64,000 nt of DNA from Eutreptiella sp. 'Long Island Sound 2002' (Eukaryota > Euglenozoa > Euglenophyceae > Eutreptiales > Eutreptiaceae). Every line of letters begins with the position of its first letter. Within the stretch, counting starts at the first letter, position 1. The position numbers and the translations under genes were made by a program. Under the pieces are notes generated by a model. The model saw nothing but the letters and a program-made list of their open reading frames with translations, was not told the DNA's origin and searched no databases. This document shows, one piece after another, positions 62,756 to 64,000 of this stretch. The stretch is from NCBI GenBank assembly GCA_964036045.1, contig OZ038378.1:158480576-158544575 (forward strand). Reading direction: 5' to 3'.

Positions 62756-63063
62756 GGGTCAGGGTGGGTTTGGTTAGGTGTCTCTTTGCTTCTGGTGCTG
62801 GCTGGTTAGGCGGCGGTGTGGGCTGTGGCTGTGGGCTGTGTCTACGTATTTCCCTCAGCGGGCCTGGTTTGGAGTCAAGGGTTGACCGTTTCGGGATGTG
62901 GCTCGGGTTTGATTTGTGTTGGGGCTTCGGCTCGGTTAGGCTTGGGTCAGGGTGGGTTTGGTGAGGTGTCTCTTTGCTTCTGGTGCTGGCTGGTTTGGCG
63001 GCTGTGTGAGCTGTGGGTGTGGGCTGTGGTTACGTTGTTCCCTCGGCGGGTTTGGTTAGGAGT
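62756..63063 (+). repeat. 188-bp partial tandem duplication
   Basis: GGGTCAGGGTGGGTTTGG recurs at 62756 and 62944. The second copy is about 120 bp long and ends at the insertion border. Confidence 0.72.
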
Positions 63064-63098
63064 CAAATTCCAAAAGTGCACAGACCAACAGAGACAAG
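63064..63098 (+). repeat. 35-bp flanking duplication, right copy
   Basis: Begins CAAATTCCAAAAGTGCACAG. It carries the A2-type variant (AAAGTGC), unlike the left copy. Confidence 0.75.
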
Positions 63099-63479
63099 AT
63101 TACCCCGAATCTGCCTGAATTAAGCCTGAGTTTGGTTTCTTCTGAACACGGCAGCACACTCCGTGGCTTTCGGCAGCGTATCTACGCCTTGTCTGCCGAA
63201 CGGAGACCAAAGAAAAGTTGATTGACGTCAAATTATCAAACATTCGCAGTTCTCCACCTCATGATGTAATCAGGCAGAATGACCAGTGGATTGAGCAGAA
63301 TGTGGTTTTTTCAAGTCGTCAGAACACTCACATTGGAATAAGTGGTCGACGGGGCGAGGCTGGAGCTTTTGTAGGTGTTGGACATGCAAGGGTTTCGAAC
63401 CTACACCCTTGAGCCCTAGCGACGAGTGCCATGACGCCCTGGACTAGACGACTGTTACCCAGATTATGGCGTCGGCGAC
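63099..63479 (-). other. A3 3' non-coding region, right part
   Basis: Colinear with the A2 region at 41590-42013, including the tRNA-like segment. No gene. Confidence 0.6.
63379..63456 (-). ncRNA. tRNA-like segment in the A3 3' region
   Basis: B box GGTTCGAAACC (63400-63390) and A-box-like TAGTCCAGGGCG (63445-63434), identical to A2 in both boxes. Confidence 0.48.
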
Positions 63480-64000
63480 TCAAGTCACGACAGGTCTCCC
63501 TGAATTCGGCCAAGCACGAATACATGTGACCACCAACCTGTCTGGTGGGGCCCTCGTACGGCTTGGGCGCTGCAAATCAGCGGCCGAACTCGAAGCTTGG
63601 TCTTCATTTGGCTCCTGGGCTGGCCTGACCGCAGGAGGGGGGATCGACGGATCAGCCCTGGAATGTGGCTGCTGAGGGCCGTAAAAGGCTGGATCTCGAT
63701 TCACCACAGGTCTTTTTCCGTCGCTCTCCACTTGTCTGTCTGGTTTCGACAAACAGTCTGTCAGGAGTACGCCAATTTCGGGGTGCTTCTTGAGGAAGTC
63801 GATGAACCCCTTGGTGTACCCATGGACAAAAGAATGGGCTGGTTCCCAGTTGTTGTGACTGGAATCAAAGCCCCTCCACTCACATCGAAATTCCCATTCG
63901 CCCTTTTCGTCACGTCTTGCTTCTAAAATCCTCTTGAGTTCGTACTTCCCCCCTTCGATGACCCGATCGGACAAAAATTTCGAAGTCCAAAAAAGGGGTT
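63480..64000 (-). CDS. pol: A3 Pol C-terminus with chromodomain (partial)
   Basis: Open to the right edge. Contains SDRVIEGGKYELKRILEA, FRCEWRGFD and NNWEPAHSF, the chromodomain of family A, with the core Trp kept (A2 has Arg). A Pro/Ser-rich tail follows, as in A1. The stop lies near 63480, a few residues beyond the A1 and A2 ends. Confidence 0.8.
   Translation of the reverse strand, partial: PLFWTSKFLSDRVIEGGKYELKRILEARRDEKGEWEFRCEWRGFDSSHNNWEPAHSFVHGYTKGFIDFLKKHPEIGVLLTDCLSKPDRQVESDGKRPVVNRDPAFYGPQQPHSRADPSIPPPAVRPAQEPNEDQASSSAADLQRPSRTRAPPDRLVVTCIRAWPNSGRPVVT

Larger units (their letters stand above)
61705..63063. mobile_element. 1.36 kb unclassified repeat-rich insertion in A3
   Basis: Absent from A1 and A2 at this position. 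It starts GTAGGTAGGTAGGTA and holds a 65-bp tandem repeat (62289-62483), a poly-T/poly-A palindromic run (62519-62593) and a 188-bp duplication (62756-63063). The left half is GC-rich with open frames on both strands but no domain. A retroposon on the minus strand with a (TACC)n tail, or a recombination filler, are both possible. Confidence 0.55.
28310..64000 (-). mobile_element. Element D2, minus-strand gypsy relative of C, hosting B
   Basis: Only the 3' LTR, the polypurine tract and about 2.2 kb of 3' non-coding DNA are visible (28310-31241) before element B interrupts it. The rest should lie right of the window. It is placed in D1's gag. The left flank ACACC has no visible partner. Confidence 0.55.
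31242..64000 (-). mobile_element. Element B, gypsy element with a third ORF, hosting A2 and C2
   Basis: Visible order on the minus strand: gag (52312-50660), pol (50605 to 35227, split by A2), a third ORF (35177-32140), a repeat-bearing 3' region, a polypurine tract and the 3' LTR (31568-31242). The 5' LTR and primer-binding site lie right of the window, beyond C2. TCGA is strongly over-represented throughout and marks the element's limits. Confidence 0.75.
52313..64000 (+). mobile_element. Element C2, plus-strand copy of family C, hosting A3
   Basis: 5' LTR, primer-binding site, gag and pol up to the integrase are visible. A3 interrupts at 59745, and the rest lies right of the window. It is inserted antisense near the start of B gag. 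Gag and pol each have one nonsense change relative to C1. Confidence 0.8.
59745..64000 (-). mobile_element. Element A3, family A, running off the right edge
   Basis: 3' LTR, polypurine tract, 3' non-coding region (interrupted by a 1.36 kb block) and the chromodomain end of pol are visible. The left flank GAGCA (59740-59744) is the expected 5-bp target; its partner is outside the window. Confidence 0.82.

Overview
The window is eukaryotic and almost entirely nested LTR retrotransposons of the Ty3/gypsy (Metaviridae) type. The long open frames all carry the gypsy order protease, reverse transcriptase, RNase H, integrase, and most end in a chromodomain. Primer-binding sites match the 3' end of an initiator tRNA-Met (TGGTAGCAGAGG), not the usual land-plant form (TGGTATCAGAGC). 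Coding frames lack introns. The lineage cannot be fixed from the sequence; an alga, another protist or another large-genome eukaryote are all possible. Only the first 3.6 kb looks like non-LTR host DNA: a broken or partial papain-like cysteine protease start (1-374, minus) and an internally deleted pogo/Tigger-like DNA transposon (1655-3483) with terminal inverted repeats and TA target duplication.

Four LTR families are present. Family A has 513-533 bp LTRs (TGTAAG...TTTCA), an extra methyltransferase-like domain and a chromodomain: A1 10690-21285 plus, A2 39584-50600 minus, A3 59745 to the right edge, minus. Family B (minus, 31242 to beyond the right edge) has gag, pol and an unrecognised third ORF of about 1,010 codons, and is strikingly rich in the tetranucleotide TCGA. 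Family C has ~790 bp LTRs with AG...CT ends and a tRNA-like module: C1 3855-26096 minus, C2 52313 to beyond the edge, plus. Family D is a relative of C with 709 bp LTRs: D1 from 3609 plus, D2 from 28310 minus.

The nesting can be read from split frames and 5-bp target duplications. D1 sits in host DNA. C1 sits in D1's 5' LTR (TTTCA) and A1 in C1's pol (CTCAG). D2 sits in D1's gag, and B in D2's 3' region. A2 sits at B's gag/pol junction (TGGTG), and C2 near the 5' end of B's gag. A3 sits in C2's integrase, and a 1.36 kb repeat-rich block interrupts A3's 3' region. The right edge is therefore five or six insertions deep.

The families appear to make Gag and Pol in three different ways. In A, gag and pol are in one frame separated by a single UAG followed by an 8-bp hairpin. 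In C, they are in one frame separated by UGA in a UGA-CGG context with a 9-bp hairpin downstream. In B, pol lies in the +1 frame and overlaps gag. No element in view is fully intact, but the defects differ between copies: A1 has broken gag and an almost whole pol, A2 has whole gag and broken pol, and C1 has a broken gag while its pol frame is interrupted only by the A1 insertion. Products could in principle complement one another.
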